A stretch of 64,000 bases of DNA from Denitromonas ohlonensis (lineage in GTDB: Bacteria > Pseudomonadota > Gammaproteobacteria > Burkholderiales > Rhodocyclaceae): positions 186,001 to 250,000 of the forward strand of contig NZ_VMNI01000006.1 in assembly GCF_007625205.1 (NCBI RefSeq), in the 5' to 3' direction. Positions 55,453 through 63,978 of this stretch are shown one piece after another. Every line of letters begins with the position of its first letter. The first letter of the stretch is position 1. Both the position numbers and the translations under genes were made by a program. Under the pieces are notes generated by a model. It worked only from the letters and a program-made list of their open reading frames with translations, ran no database searches and had not been told where the DNA came from.

Positions 55453-56175
55453 ATGGCACAGAGCGAACCACATCCCCGCCAGAACCACCTCCTCGCGGCG
55501 CTTCCAGCGGCCGATGCCGAACGCATCTTCCCGCAACTCGAATACGTGCCGATGCCACTGGGCCACGTGCTATATGAATCCGGCATCCAGATGCGCCACG
55601 TCTATTTCCCGGCCACCTCGATCGTCTCCTTGCTCTACGTCATGGAAGACGGCGCATCCGCCGAAATTGCGATCGTCGGCAACGAGGGCATCGTCGGCGT
55701 CTCCCTTTTCATGGGCGGAGAAACCACCCCCAGCCGCGCAGTGGTCCAAAGTGCCGGCCACGCCTACCGCTGGGCGGGCCAGGCACTGAAAAACGAGTTC
55801 TATCTCGCCGGCCCCATGCAGCGTTTGCTGCTGCGCTACACCCAGAGCCTGATGACCCAGATGGCGCAGACCGCCGTCTGCAACCGCCACCACACCCTCG
55901 ACCAGCAGTTCTGCCGCTGGTTACTGCTGTCGCTCGACCGCCTGTCCTCAAACGAACTGGTGATGACCCAGGAGCTGATCGCCAACATGCTCGGCGTGCG
56001 CCGCGAAGGGGTCACCGAAGCGGCCGGCAACGTCCAGCGTGCCGGCCTCATCACCTACCAGCGCGGACACATCTCGGTCATCGACCGCCCCGGCCTCGAA
56101 GCACGCACCTGCGAGTGCTACGCGGTGGTCAAGAAAGAACTCGACCGCCTGCTCCCCTATTCCGACGGCCTCTAG
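55453..56175 (+). CDS. Crp/Fnr-family transcriptional regulator
   Basis: A 240-aa regulator: N-terminal cyclic-nucleotide-binding-like beta-roll (about 15-110), a dimer helix (about 120-165) and a winged helix (about 168-225). The recognition region is TQELIANMLGVRREGVTEAA; its Arg-Glu pair lines up with Crp Arg180-Glu181, which reads TGTG-like half-sites. The FNR iron-sulfur Cys cluster and the Crp cAMP residues are not evident, so the signal is unknown. It lies within the island whose promoters carry the shared palindrome and is the obvious candidate regulator. Confidence 0.88.
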   Translation: MAQSEPHPRQNHLLAALPAADAERIFPQLEYVPMPLGHVLYESGIQMRHVYFPATSIVSLLYVMEDGASAEIAIVGNEGIVGVSLFMGGETTPSRAVVQSAGHAYRWAGQALKNEFYLAGPMQRLLLRYTQSLMTQMAQTAVCNRHHTLDQQFCRWLLLSLDRLSSNELVMTQELIANMLGVRREGVTEAAGNVQRAGLITYQRGHISVIDRPGLEARTCECYAVVKKELDRLLPYSDGL

Positions 56176-56228
56176 CCACACCGCCCATCGGGATTCTTAT
56201 TGCCCGGCGCCAGCGCGCGCCCGGCGTG

Positions 56229-56244
56229 TGTGCGCTGACGGACA
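56229..56244 (+). promoter_or_regulatory. Crp-type palindrome, DUF1840 promoter
   Basis: TGTGCGCTGACGGACA, one mismatch in the dyad, centre 110 nt before the DUF1840 ATG. TAGCAT (56267-56272) lies 33 nt downstream of the centre, placing the site near -43. Confidence 0.6.
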
Positions 56245-56345
56245 GACCGCCATGCCCCGCGACGCGTAGCATTGTCACCCTGACCGCAGCCCGCGCAACC
56301 GCGAATCCCGTCCGCGGCCATCAGCCCCCTACAAGGAGACCCTGC

Positions 56346-56663
56346 ATGCTGATCACCTTCAAATCCGCCGCCAGCGGCGACGTCATTTTCCTCGAGAAAA
56401 TCGGAAAGAGAATGCTCGATGTGCTGCACAAGGACCGGGACGCCGCACAAGGCATCGTCACCGTCGAACAACTCCCCAAAGCGATCACTCGCGTGCGCGA
56501 GGCCATCGCCGCCGACGTCGCCGCGCAAGCCGGCCAGCCCCCCCGTGACAACACCGAAGAAACCCCCGACGCCGACCTCTCCTTCCATCAGCGGGGTCTG
56601 CCCCTGCTCGAACTGCTGGAACGATCACTGGCGGAAAAAGCCGTCGTGACCTGGGGCGTATGA
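56346..56663 (+). CDS. DUF1840 family protein
   Basis: A 105-aa cytosolic protein: MLITFKSAASGDVIFLEKIG, LHKDRDAAQGIVTVEQLP, and a C-terminal LLELLERSLAEKAVVTWGV. This is the DUF1840 pattern, frequent in betaproteobacteria; function unknown. Ribosome-binding site AAGGAGA. Last gene of the stress island. Confidence 0.87.
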   Translation: MLITFKSAASGDVIFLEKIGKRMLDVLHKDRDAAQGIVTVEQLPKAITRVREAIAADVAAQAGQPPRDNTEETPDADLSFHQRGLPLLELLERSLAEKAVVTWGV

Positions 56664-57215
56664 CGCTCGACGGAGTCCCTCTCCCGCACGATGCATGCGT
56701 CGTTCCGAGATTGAAACGTAAGAACCCGGCAAGCTCGGACTTGGGGCGGCTATCGGCCATTCACCGTCGTCGATGCTTCCGGAAAGCGGGTATCCGACCG
56801 ACAGCCACTCCCCAGGACCTGCCAGAAGGCCACTTCACACAATTCGGCCCGAGGAGCCGTTCGCGTGTGATGCTCCGAATGGCTGGAATACGATTCGAGA
56901 TCGGGCGTTCGTCGCAAGATTTTTTGAGGCATGTTTCTAGGCCTTCCGTTGTGCTTCCATTACTGCACCTGGCGACACGCTTCCCTAGCTGCATTTCTGA
57001 ATCCAACTCCAATCGGCCCGTTTCCGAGACAGCGAACACGCCCGCGGGGACAGGGTCTGGGTCGGCGTGAGTTTGAGGCAAATGGCCGTTGCGGCGTCGG
57101 AACTCAAGCGTGCTGGACTGTATTGATCATCAAGCGTCGAGGAGGGATTCTGTAGTCTCCTGTTAGACTGATGACGATTTAAGACGACTCTGAGACACGT
57201 CCGAGAGCTAATGCC
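56664..57215. other. 552-nt stretch without recognised gene
   Basis: Less GC-rich than the flanks, with short open frames on both strands that show no recognisable domain or ribosome-binding site. TAGACT at 57164-57169 may be a -10 for the HTH gene. It probably marks the left junction of an acquired or decayed segment. Confidence 0.5.
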
Positions 57216-57422
57216 ATGAGTGCTGAACCGTGGGTCACCGCAAGCGAAGTCGCTCAGCACCTGGGCGTCGTGAAGGATACGGTCTACCGCTGGCGCGAGC
57301 ACAAGGGCCTGCCCGCGCACAAGATCGGCCGACTGTGGAAATTCCAGCTGTCCGAGGTTGATGAATGGGTGCGCACGGGCGGGGCCGGCGACGAGTCGGA
57401 TGGCGGGGGCGAACAAGAGTGA
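57216..57422 (+). CDS. Excisionase-type HTH (MerR-like) small protein
   Basis: A 68-aa DNA-binding protein: MSAEPWVTASEVAQHLGVVK, DTVYRWREHKGLPAHKIGRL and WKFQLSEVDEWVRTGG form the HTH_17 domain. This variant commonly sits at the start of restriction-modification or other defence loci, probably as an autoregulator. It overlaps or abuts the AlbA_2 gene. Confidence 0.87.
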   Translation: MSAEPWVTASEVAQHLGVVKDTVYRWREHKGLPAHKIGRLWKFQLSEVDEWVRTGGAGDESDGGGEQE

Positions 57423-57444
57423 CGCAAAGCAAGGAAAGGATCGC

Positions 57445-59079
57445 GTGAGCCTGGAAGGACAACTCCTCGACCAGAAGTCCCTGCGGGCAGTGACTGGCAA
57501 GACGGCAGACTGGAACGAAATCGCCAAGGATTGCATCGCCTTTGCCAATGCAACGGGCGGTCGGTTGTTGCTGGGCATCGAGGACGGGAAGGATGCCCCG
57601 CCAGTCGGTCAAAAAATCCCCACCGATTTGCCCGACACCATTCGGCGCAAGCTGGCCGAGCGCACGGTCAATGTTGCGGTGCTGCCGGATATCGTCACCG
57701 CCGCGAATGGTGGTCAGTACATCGAGTTGCGGATTCCTCGCGCCCTGGCTGTGGCATCCACCACCGATGGCCGCTACTTTCTGCGCGTGGCCGACCAAAG
57801 CAAGCCCGTCACGGGCGACGACGTGATGCGGCTGGCCAGCGAGCGTTCCGCGCGGCCGTGGGAAACGCAGACCACACTGCATATTCCTCGCATCGAGGTT
57901 GATGCCGTCAGTCGCGACAAGCTGCTACAGGCCTTGCGCGCATCCGACCGTGTCAAGGCCTCGGTCAAGGAGAAGTCCGACGATGAACTACTCGACCACT
58001 ATCAGCTGGCGCAGGGGCAGGCCCTGACCAATCTGGGCGTTCTTTGCCTTGGCCGCCAGCACCACCGCGCCCAACTGACCACGGCACCGGTCATCCAGTT
58101 CATCAAGTACGACGAGCACAACCAGAAGGTCAATAAGCTGGTATGGGATGACCACACGCAGAGCCCGATGGAGCTGATCGAGGCAGTTTGGCTGGAGGTG
58201 CCCGACTTCCGCGAGCGCTACGAACTGCCCGATGGCCTGTACCGGCAGAACGTGCCCGCCTTCGACGAAATCGTGGTGCGTGAACTGCTGGTCAACGCAC
58301 TGGTCCATCGCCCCTACACCCAGCGAGGTGATATCTTCCTGAATCTGCACCCAGACCGATTGGAAGTGGTAAACCCCGGCCCATTGCCGCTGGGCGTCAC
58401 CCCGCAGAACGTGCTGCATACCACCGTGCGCCGCAACGAGCACCTGGCCCGCCTGTTCCACGACCTGAAGCTGATGGAGCGCGAAGGCAGTGGCTTCGAC
58501 AAGATCTTCGAGGTGCTGCTGTCGCAAGGCCGCCCGGCGCCGCAGTTGATCGAAACCCACGACCGCGTGCAGGTCACGGTACGCCGCCGCATTCTCAAGG
58601 CGGAAGTCATCGATTTCATTGCCAAGGCGGATCAGACCTACCAGCTAACCCAGCGCGAACGCATCGCCCTGGGTTTGCTGGCGCAGCACGACGCCATGAC
58701 CGCACGCGAACTGTCTGTGGTATTGGAGCTGCCCTCGGTCGAGGCGCTGCAACCGTGGATCAAGCGGCTGCTGGATTGGGATCTGATCCAGAGCGCAGGG
58801 CGCACGCAAGCCACGCGCTATTTCGTCGATCCGGGGCTGCTGCGCCATCTCGATTTTGCCGGGGAGACTACCCTGAAGCGGATCGAGCCGCACCGGCTTG
58901 CGGCCCTGATTCTGGAGGACCTCAAGCGCTACCCCGAATCCGCGATCGGCGATATCCGCCAGCGCATCGGTAGCGAAATCCACCCGAGGCAGGTCAAGCG
59001 TGCGGTGGATGGCCTGGTCGACAAGGGCGACGTGCGCTTTGAGGGCGACAAGCGCTGGCGGCGCTACTGGGCGGTGTAA
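57445..59079 (+). CDS. Schlafen AlbA_2 domain ATP-binding protein
   Basis: A 544-aa protein from the GTG at 57445, which has AAGGAAAGGA 4-13 nt upstream; an ATG at 57400, overlapping the HTH gene by 23 nt, is possible. AlbA_2 (Schlafen-type) domain at about 1-130 (DCIAFANATGGRLLLGIEDG), a HATPase_c_4 module (VVRELLVNALVHRPYTQRGD, then VVNPGPLPLGV), and C-terminal winged-helix segments (LTQRERIALGLLAQHDAMTA). Such proteins are often annotated as RecG-like helicases or transcription regulators and are frequent in defence islands. Confidence 0.87.
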   Translation: MSLEGQLLDQKSLRAVTGKTADWNEIAKDCIAFANATGGRLLLGIEDGKDAPPVGQKIPTDLPDTIRRKLAERTVNVAVLPDIVTAANGGQYIELRIPRALAVASTTDGRYFLRVADQSKPVTGDDVMRLASERSARPWETQTTLHIPRIEVDAVSRDKLLQALRASDRVKASVKEKSDDELLDHYQLAQGQALTNLGVLCLGRQHHRAQLTTAPVIQFIKYDEHNQKVNKLVWDDHTQSPMELIEAVWLEVPDFRERYELPDGLYRQNVPAFDEIVVRELLVNALVHRPYTQRGDIFLNLHPDRLEVVNPGPLPLGVTPQNVLHTTVRRNEHLARLFHDLKLMEREGSGFDKIFEVLLSQGRPAPQLIETHDRVQVTVRRRILKAEVIDFIAKADQTYQLTQRERIALGLLAQHDAMTARELSVVLELPSVEALQPWIKRLLDWDLIQSAGRTQATRYFVDPGLLRHLDFAGETTLKRIEPHRLAALILEDLKRYPESAIGDIRQRIGSEIHPRQVKRAVDGLVDKGDVRFEGDKRWRRYWAV

Positions 59080-59249
59080 TGAACAGGCTATCGGACAACT
59101 TGCGCCCTATCGGCAATAGCTGGACGATAGAAAACGAGCGATACGCCAGCACAGATCAAATAAATCAAAGCCTTATATCGATCGCCGCGGATGAGGCCCA
59201 GTCAATAGCGGCCCTACAGAATCCCTCGCATTCCAGGACGCACCCATGA
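59079..59249 (+). CDS. Small coupled ORF between AlbA_2 and hsdM fragment
   Basis: A 56-aa ORF, MNRLSDNLRPIGNSWTIENE onward, too short for many gene callers. Its ATG overlaps the AlbA_2 stop (TAATG), and its TGA overlaps the hsdM-like ATG (ATGA). The chained overlaps on both sides are the main evidence that it is real. No family recognised. Confidence 0.45.
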   Translation: MNRLSDNLRPIGNSWTIENERYASTDQINQSLISIAADEAQSIAALQNPSHSRTHP

Positions 59250-59302
59250 GCGCCAACTTCGAACAACTCGCCAATTTCATCTGGTCAGCGCGCGTACGCT
59301 GA
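59246..59302 (+). pseudogene. Truncated hsdM-like start (type I methyltransferase remnant)
   Basis: The reading frame gives MSANFEQLANFIWSARVR then stop. The first 14 residues match the conserved HsdM opening (MSANFQxLANFIWSVADLLR, from memory of the family), then the sequence turns into a family B repeat (GCTGACGAAGGAAGCCCAAC). The rest of hsdM, hsdS and hsdR is absent, replaced by unrelated phaC-like DNA. Interpreted as a deletion or recombination at the repeat. Confidence 0.6.
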
Positions 59303-59383
59303 GCTGACGAAGGAAGCCCAACACTCAGTGTTTCATGATTGCGCGGTTGAATGTTGGGGCTCGCTGCGCTCAATCCAGCCTAC
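59295..59383. repeat. REP family B, inverted pair at the truncation point
   Basis: A diverged reverse unit (59295-59319, GTACGCTGAGCTGACGAAGG plus AAGCCCAACA-like) and a forward 32-nt unit with four changes (59352-59383). It has the same paired layout as 79-167. The first arm fuses directly to the hsdM-like codons. Confidence 0.75.
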
Positions 59384-59448
59384 ATGGTGCCGTTGCGCAC
59401 TTACGACGGACGGCTCCGGGTCGACTCCAGCCCCACACGTCGCCACGC

Positions 59449-60591
59449 TCAACGCCCCTGCCGCCCGCCGGCGCGTAACCAGAGGGCGATCTGCGGCCAG
59501 CATTCGGTCAGTGTCCTGGAACCCATGAACAGCCCGATGTGCCCGCCCGCGACGAGTTTCTTGACGATGTCGGCCTTGGGGGTGCCGAGGTATTTCTCGG
59601 CGTCGAAGACCTGTTCCTTGGTGGTGATGTCGTCCTCCGATCCGGCCAGCAGGTAGACCGGGCACACGATGTCCTTGAGCGACAGGCGTTGGCCAAGGCC
59701 AACGAACTCGCCCTTGGCAAAGCGGTTCTCCTTGAAGAGCTGCTGGATGGTCTGGAGGTAGTACGCGCCGGGCAGATCGATGGGATTTTCGTACCATCGC
59801 TCGAAATGCTCGGTGCGGCGCAGGAAGTTCTTGTCTTCGATGTGTGCATACAGGTCGATGAACTTGCCCAGGTATTGCTCGTCTGCGTTCATGCCTTTCC
59901 AGCCAGCGAGCATGGTCTGGCCGAGCATCCGGCCATCGCCCGCGGCCACCATTTGCTCGTAAAGGCTCAACGGCAGCGTATGCGCGAGCTTCTTGATCGG
60001 CCCGTCGCCGGCATCGGTGTCGATGGGCGCGCCGGCGAGCACGATGCAGTGCACCTTGTGCGGAAAGCGCGCGGCATACATGGCGCTCATCCACCCGCCC
60101 TGGCACAGGCCGACGAGATCGACCTTGCCCCCCAGGTGGTCGACGACCCTGTCGATGTCGGCCAGATAGGTGTCGATGTCGAAGTCCTTCATCTCGGCGG
60201 TGGCGTTTTTCCAGTCGGTGACCAGCACCTGCGTGAGGCCACTGGCCATGAGGGTTTCGACCAGGCTCTGGCCGACGGCGTAGTCGGCGATGGTCGAGCT
60301 GTGGCCGGCGTAGGGGGCGTCCACCAGCACCGGGGTTTGCGCGGCGTTCTGACCGGGGGGCGAGAAGTCGCGCAGACGCAGGGTGTCGAGCTCCAGCACG
60401 ATGCGATTTTCGGTGGCCCACTCGGGGTCAGATGGGTCACCAAACGCGATGGCTTTCTCGACGAATCGCAGGTTATTCTGGAACAGGGTGAGGCCTTCTT
60501 CTCCGAGCTCGATCGCGGCGGCCATGGGCCAGAAGCACGGCACGGAGTGTTCATGGCAGGGGAAGTGAGTCGCTTTGGGGGAGGTGTTCAT
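59449..60591 (-). CDS. PHA synthase/depolymerase-like alpha/beta hydrolase
   Basis: A 380-aa alpha/beta hydrolase from the ATG at 60591. Its nucleophile elbow is GLCQGG, with Cys instead of Ser, as in PhaC synthases and intracellular PhaZ depolymerases. LVTDWKNATAEMKDFDIDTY, LAGAPIDTDAG, YYLQTIQQLFKENRFAKGEF, GSEDDITT (Asp) and GGHIGLFMG (His) support this superfamily. Length is nearest class III PhaC or PhaZ; which reaction it performs is not decided. No phaA, phaB or phasin gene adjoins it. Confidence 0.75.
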   Translation of the reverse strand: MNTSPKATHFPCHEHSVPCFWPMAAAIELGEEGLTLFQNNLRFVEKAIAFGDPSDPEWATENRIVLELDTLRLRDFSPPGQNAAQTPVLVDAPYAGHSSTIADYAVGQSLVETLMASGLTQVLVTDWKNATAEMKDFDIDTYLADIDRVVDHLGGKVDLVGLCQGGWMSAMYAARFPHKVHCIVLAGAPIDTDAGDGPIKKLAHTLPLSLYEQMVAAGDGRMLGQTMLAGWKGMNADEQYLGKFIDLYAHIEDKNFLRRTEHFERWYENPIDLPGAYYLQTIQQLFKENRFAKGEFVGLGQRLSLKDIVCPVYLLAGSEDDITTKEQVFDAEKYLGTPKADIVKKLVAGGHIGLFMGSRTLTECWPQIALWLRAGGRQGR

Positions 60592-60657
60592 GACAGGGAC
60601 TCCATGGGTTCTGACGAGCGACAGATCGGTCGTCGATTCACCCGGTCGGTAGCAGCC

Positions 60658-60675
60658 TGCCGGCAACATGCCGGC
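60658..60675. other. Short hairpin between atpG and hydrolase gene
   Basis: GCCGGCA / TGCCGGC with a 3-nt loop, downstream of the atpG stop (60712) on the minus strand. No T-run, so termination is uncertain. Confidence 0.3.
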
Positions 60676-60711
60676 GGCCAGTGTGATATGCCGCCCGATG
60701 GGGGCGCGGCC

Positions 60712-61617
60712 TTAAGGTTTGGCCTCGCCTCGGCCGTGTTCGTCTGCCAGGGCTTCGAAGCCCGCGACCACATCGAACAGCTCGGCGTCGATGCCGCTCT
60801 GGCGCAGGCGGTGGAAGCGGCGCTTCAGGACGTCGAGCAGCTCACCAATGTTTTTCTCCGCCCGCTGCATGGCCGCCAGCCGGCTGGCGTTTTCACTGGC
60901 CAGCGATTCGGCACAGGCGCGAAACAGCGAGATGAACAGGTATTCGCGCACAAAGGCCGGCAACGTCCGGGCCGGGCCGTTCATCAGTTCCGGCAAGTTA
61001 CCGGTCGGCCAGGGCGTCTGCGCCCATTGCTGCCGCCACGCCGCATCCAGCGGCAGCAGACGCTGACCGACGGGCCGGTACAGTGCGCCCGGCTGCGGCT
61101 GGTTGTGGAATAGCCAGACAGCGCCAACCTCGCCCGCGTCACGCCGTTGCTCCAGTGCGTTCAGAACGCGCCCCACCAGTGCGGTGATGGCCGCGATGCC
61201 ATTGGGCAGCGCAAAGGGCGCGCCCGCCGCCAGCCCGACGTCGGCCAGACGGGCCTGGATACGCTCCCCCACCGCCCACACCACGGCCCCGCCTGGTGGT
61301 GCGCCCAGCGTCTCGACCACATAGGACAGCAAGACCTCGTTGAAACGGCCAACCAGCCCCTGGTCGGAACCGAACACCACGGCACCGACCGGCGCGTCGC
61401 GCCCCGACGCGGGCGCGAGCACCGCAGTGGTGTCGACCGGGCGCAAACTGGCGGCCAGCCCCAATTGCACGGTGCGGGCGTATTCGTCGAGCGAACGCAC
61501 TGCGTTCTCGTACTGGCCGATGCTGGAGGCCGCCATGGCCTTCATGGTGCGCACCACCGTGGCCAACTCGCCGGCCCCGGCAATCTGGTGGCGCAAGCCG
61601 GCGACGCCGTCGCTCAT
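60712..61617 (-). CDS. atpG: N-type F1F0 ATPase gamma subunit
   Basis: Central-stalk subunit, 301 aa from the ATG at 61617 ([20 protein letters not shown]). [20 protein letters not shown] replaces the usual gamma N-terminal KITKAMKMVAASK, a divergence seen in the N-ATPase group. [18 protein letters not shown] and the C-terminal [20 protein letters not shown] are gamma-specific. Last gene of the operon; start overlaps the atpA stop. Confidence 0.88.
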   Translation of the reverse strand: MSDGVAGLRHQIAGAGELATVVRTMKAMAASSIGQYENAVRSLDEYARTVQLGLAASLRPVDTTAVLAPASGRDAPVGAVVFGSDQGLVGRFNEVLLSYVVETLGAPPGGAVVWAVGERIQARLADVGLAAGAPFALPNGIAAITALVGRVLNALEQRRDAGEVGAVWLFHNQPQPGALYRPVGQRLLPLDAAWRQQWAQTPWPTGNLPELMNGPARTLPAFVREYLFISLFRACAESLASENASRLAAMQRAEKNIGELLDVLKRRFHRLRQSGIDAELFDVVAGFEALADEHGRGEAKP

Positions 61618-63170
61618 GGGGTCGGCGCCTCCGTCGGTTCGGCGGCGTCTTTCACAAAGCCCGCCAGCGCCTCGCGTGCGCGCCCAACAATCTCTGCACG
61701 GTCGGCGTCGCTCAAGGTATCGGCCGCATCGAGCCGCGCACACAGCGCATCGGGCAGCGCCACCGCGACCGCGCGCACGGCGGCCTCGGCGGTGGGCATA
61801 TCAGACAAGGGCACCGCGTCAAACAAGCCATCGCTCAAGGCGAGCAGCACGGCAATCTGCGCGGGCATGGGGATCGGCGCGCCATCGGGCTGCTTGAGGC
61901 AGGCGCGGATGCGCCGACCGTGGTCGATCATGCGCACGGTGTCCTCGTCCAGCCGCGCGCCAAAGCGGGTAAAGCTCTCCAGCTCTTCGAACTGGGCGTA
62001 GGCCAGTTTCAGGTCGCCGGCCACCGCGCGGTAAGCGGCTCGCTGCGCCTTGCCGCCGACGCGCGACACCGACATGCCCACATCAACCGCCGGCAGCACG
62101 CCCAACTCGAACAGGGTCGGCGACAGGTAGATCTGCCCGTCGGTGATCGAAATCAGATTGGTCGGGATGTAAGCCGAAATATCCTGCGCCTCGGTCTCGA
62201 TAATCGGCAGCGCGGTCAGCGAGCCGCCACCGAGGTCGTCACGCAAATGGGTGGCACGCTCGAGCAGGCGCGAGTGGATGTAGAAGATGTCGCCCGGAAA
62301 GGCCTCCCGCCCCGGCGGCCGACGCAACAGCAAGGACAACTCGCGATAGGCGCGCGCATGGTGGGTGAGGTCGTCGTACACCACCAGCACATCCCGCCCC
62401 TGGGCCATGAAATGCTCGGCAATGCTGGTGGCTGCATAGGGCGCGATATAGCTCAGCCCGGGCGCGTCATTACCCTCGGTGACCACTGCCACGGTGTAGG
62501 CCATGGCCTCGTGCTCACGCAGCATGGCGATCACCTTGGCCACCCCGGCGGCGCGCTGGCCGATGGCGCAGTACACGCACAGCACGTTCTTGCCGCGCTG
62601 GTTGAGGATGGTGTCGACGGCGATGGCGGTCTTGCCGCTTTGCCGGTCGCCGAGAATCAGCTCGCGCTGACCGCGCCCGATCGGGATCAGCGCATCGATG
62701 ACCTTGATGCCGGTCTGCAGCGGCACGGTCACCGGCGCACGATCCATGATGTGCGCCGCCGGGCGTTCGACCGGCAATCGCGCATCGCTCAGCAGCGGCG
62801 GACCGCCGTCCAGCACCCGCCCCGTGGGGTCGATGAGGCGGCCGATCAGGGCCTCGCCCACCGGCACGTCAACCACATGCCCCAGCCGCGTCACCCGGTC
62901 TCCGGCGCGCAGCGGCCAGTAGTCGCCGAGCAACACCACACCGATCTCGTCTTCGTCCACATTGAAGGCGATGCCAGTCAGCCCGCCGGGGAAGGCCAGC
63001 ACCTCCTCGAAGGCTACGCCGGGCAGGCCCGAGACGCGTGCGACGCCGGCGGCGACATGCGTCACCGTGCCGGTTTCTTTCGGCGCAAGCGGCGGTGCAA
63101 AAGCCTCGCGCGCCTGGGCGATGGTGTCTAAGCGCTGCGCGAGGGCCGAGGCGAGGCTGTCACCCGGCAT
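61614..63170 (-). CDS. atpA: N-type F1F0 ATPase alpha subunit
   Basis: Non-catalytic nucleotide-binding alpha subunit, 518 aa. Walker [12 protein letters not shown] (Lys about 180), [20 protein letters not shown], and [20 protein letters not shown] with [17 protein letters not shown] are conserved. N-terminus and gene order (F, A, G with no separate delta gene) differ from the housekeeping operon and match the alternative N-ATPase. It overlaps atpF by 11 nt. Confidence 0.92.
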   Translation of the reverse strand: MPGDSLASALAQRLDTIAQAREAFAPPLAPKETGTVTHVAAGVARVSGLPGVAFEEVLAFPGGLTGIAFNVDEDEIGVVLLGDYWPLRAGDRVTRLGHVVDVPVGEALIGRLIDPTGRVLDGGPPLLSDARLPVERPAAHIMDRAPVTVPLQTGIKVIDALIPIGRGQRELILGDRQSGKTAIAVDTILNQRGKNVLCVYCAIGQRAAGVAKVIAMLREHEAMAYTVAVVTEGNDAPGLSYIAPYAATSIAEHFMAQGRDVLVVYDDLTHHARAYRELSLLLRRPPGREAFPGDIFYIHSRLLERATHLRDDLGGGSLTALPIIETEAQDISAYIPTNLISITDGQIYLSPTLFELGVLPAVDVGMSVSRVGGKAQRAAYRAVAGDLKLAYAQFEELESFTRFGARLDEDTVRMIDHGRRIRACLKQPDGAPIPMPAQIAVLLALSDGLFDAVPLSDMPTAEAAVRAVAVALPDALCARLDAADTLSDADRAEIVGRAREALAGFVKDAAEPTEAPTP

Positions 63171-63978
63171 CGGTCGGCACCTTGAGTTTGATACTGGGCT
63201 TGGCCTCGCCCGCCGGGGGCGCCGGCGCCGCCAGCAGCTCGGTCACGCTCGCCTGCAGCGCATCGAGGTAGTCTGCGATGCTCCAGCCCAGCGCCTGGCC
63301 CGCCGAAGCGATTTCGATCCCGGCCACCCGGTCGGACGCAATCTCGAATTGCGGCGCCTGGGCGATGCCCAAATCGTCCTTCAAGGCAGCCTGCACGGCG
63401 GCGCGATCCGCGTCGGACAAGGCGAAGGCGCTGCGCACCACCAAGGGCGCCACCGATGTCTTGAAGCCCGCCAACAGCGCCGCTTCGTCCGTCGCACGGG
63501 CCGCCTGCAACCGACGCACAAAGGTGGCCACCATGCGCGACTCCAGGCCGGCATCGGCCAGGTCGCCCAGGGCCTTGCGGCACACTGCAAACACTTCGTG
63601 TTGCGTGCGCTCGGCGAGCGCCTGCCTGAGCGCCGTCGCCTGCGTGGCCAGTCGCTGCGTCTGGTGGGCCTCCAGTTCGGTCGCACGCTGACGCGCAGCC
63701 TCGATCAGGCGCTTTCCTTCGGCATCGGCCTCGGCCGTCGCGGTGGCGAGCAGTGCCTCGCGCTGTGCGTCCAGCGCCGCCTGCTGCTCACGAAAATGCG
63801 TCTGCTCGGCCTGGGCCGCATTGCGCGTGGCGTCGGCCTGTGCCAGTTCCTTGGCAATCCGGTGCTCGCGCGCGTCGATCGCGTCGAGCACTGGCTGATA
63901 CAGGAAGCGCTTGAGCAACCACACCAGAATCAGAAAATTGAGCAACTGCGCAACAACGGTAAACCAATCGATGAGCAT
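63160..63978 (-). CDS. atpF: N-type F1F0 ATPase b subunit (extended AtpF)
   Basis: Peripheral-stalk subunit of 272 aa, much longer than ordinary b (about 156 aa). One N-terminal span ([20 protein letters not shown]), a long helical stalk, then a delta-like C-terminal half (from about residue 130), as in N-ATPase AtpF where b and delta functions are combined. Ribosome-binding site AGGAAG upstream of the ATG at 63978. The rest of the operon (c, a and other subunits) lies beyond the window edge. Confidence 0.88.
   Translation of the reverse strand: MLIDWFTVVAQLLNFLILVWLLKRFLYQPVLDAIDAREHRIAKELAQADATRNAAQAEQTHFREQQAALDAQREALLATATAEADAEGKRLIEAARQRATELEAHQTQRLATQATALRQALAERTQHEVFAVCRKALGDLADAGLESRMVATFVRRLQAARATDEAALLAGFKTSVAPLVVRSAFALSDADRAAVQAALKDDLGIAQAPQFEIASDRVAGIEIASAGQALGWSIADYLDALQASVTELLAAPAPPAGEAKPSIKLKVPTDAG

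Noticed and set aside
56660-57070. 136-aa ORF after DUF1840
   Set aside because: Overlaps the DUF1840 end, no ribosome-binding site or domain, erratic composition.
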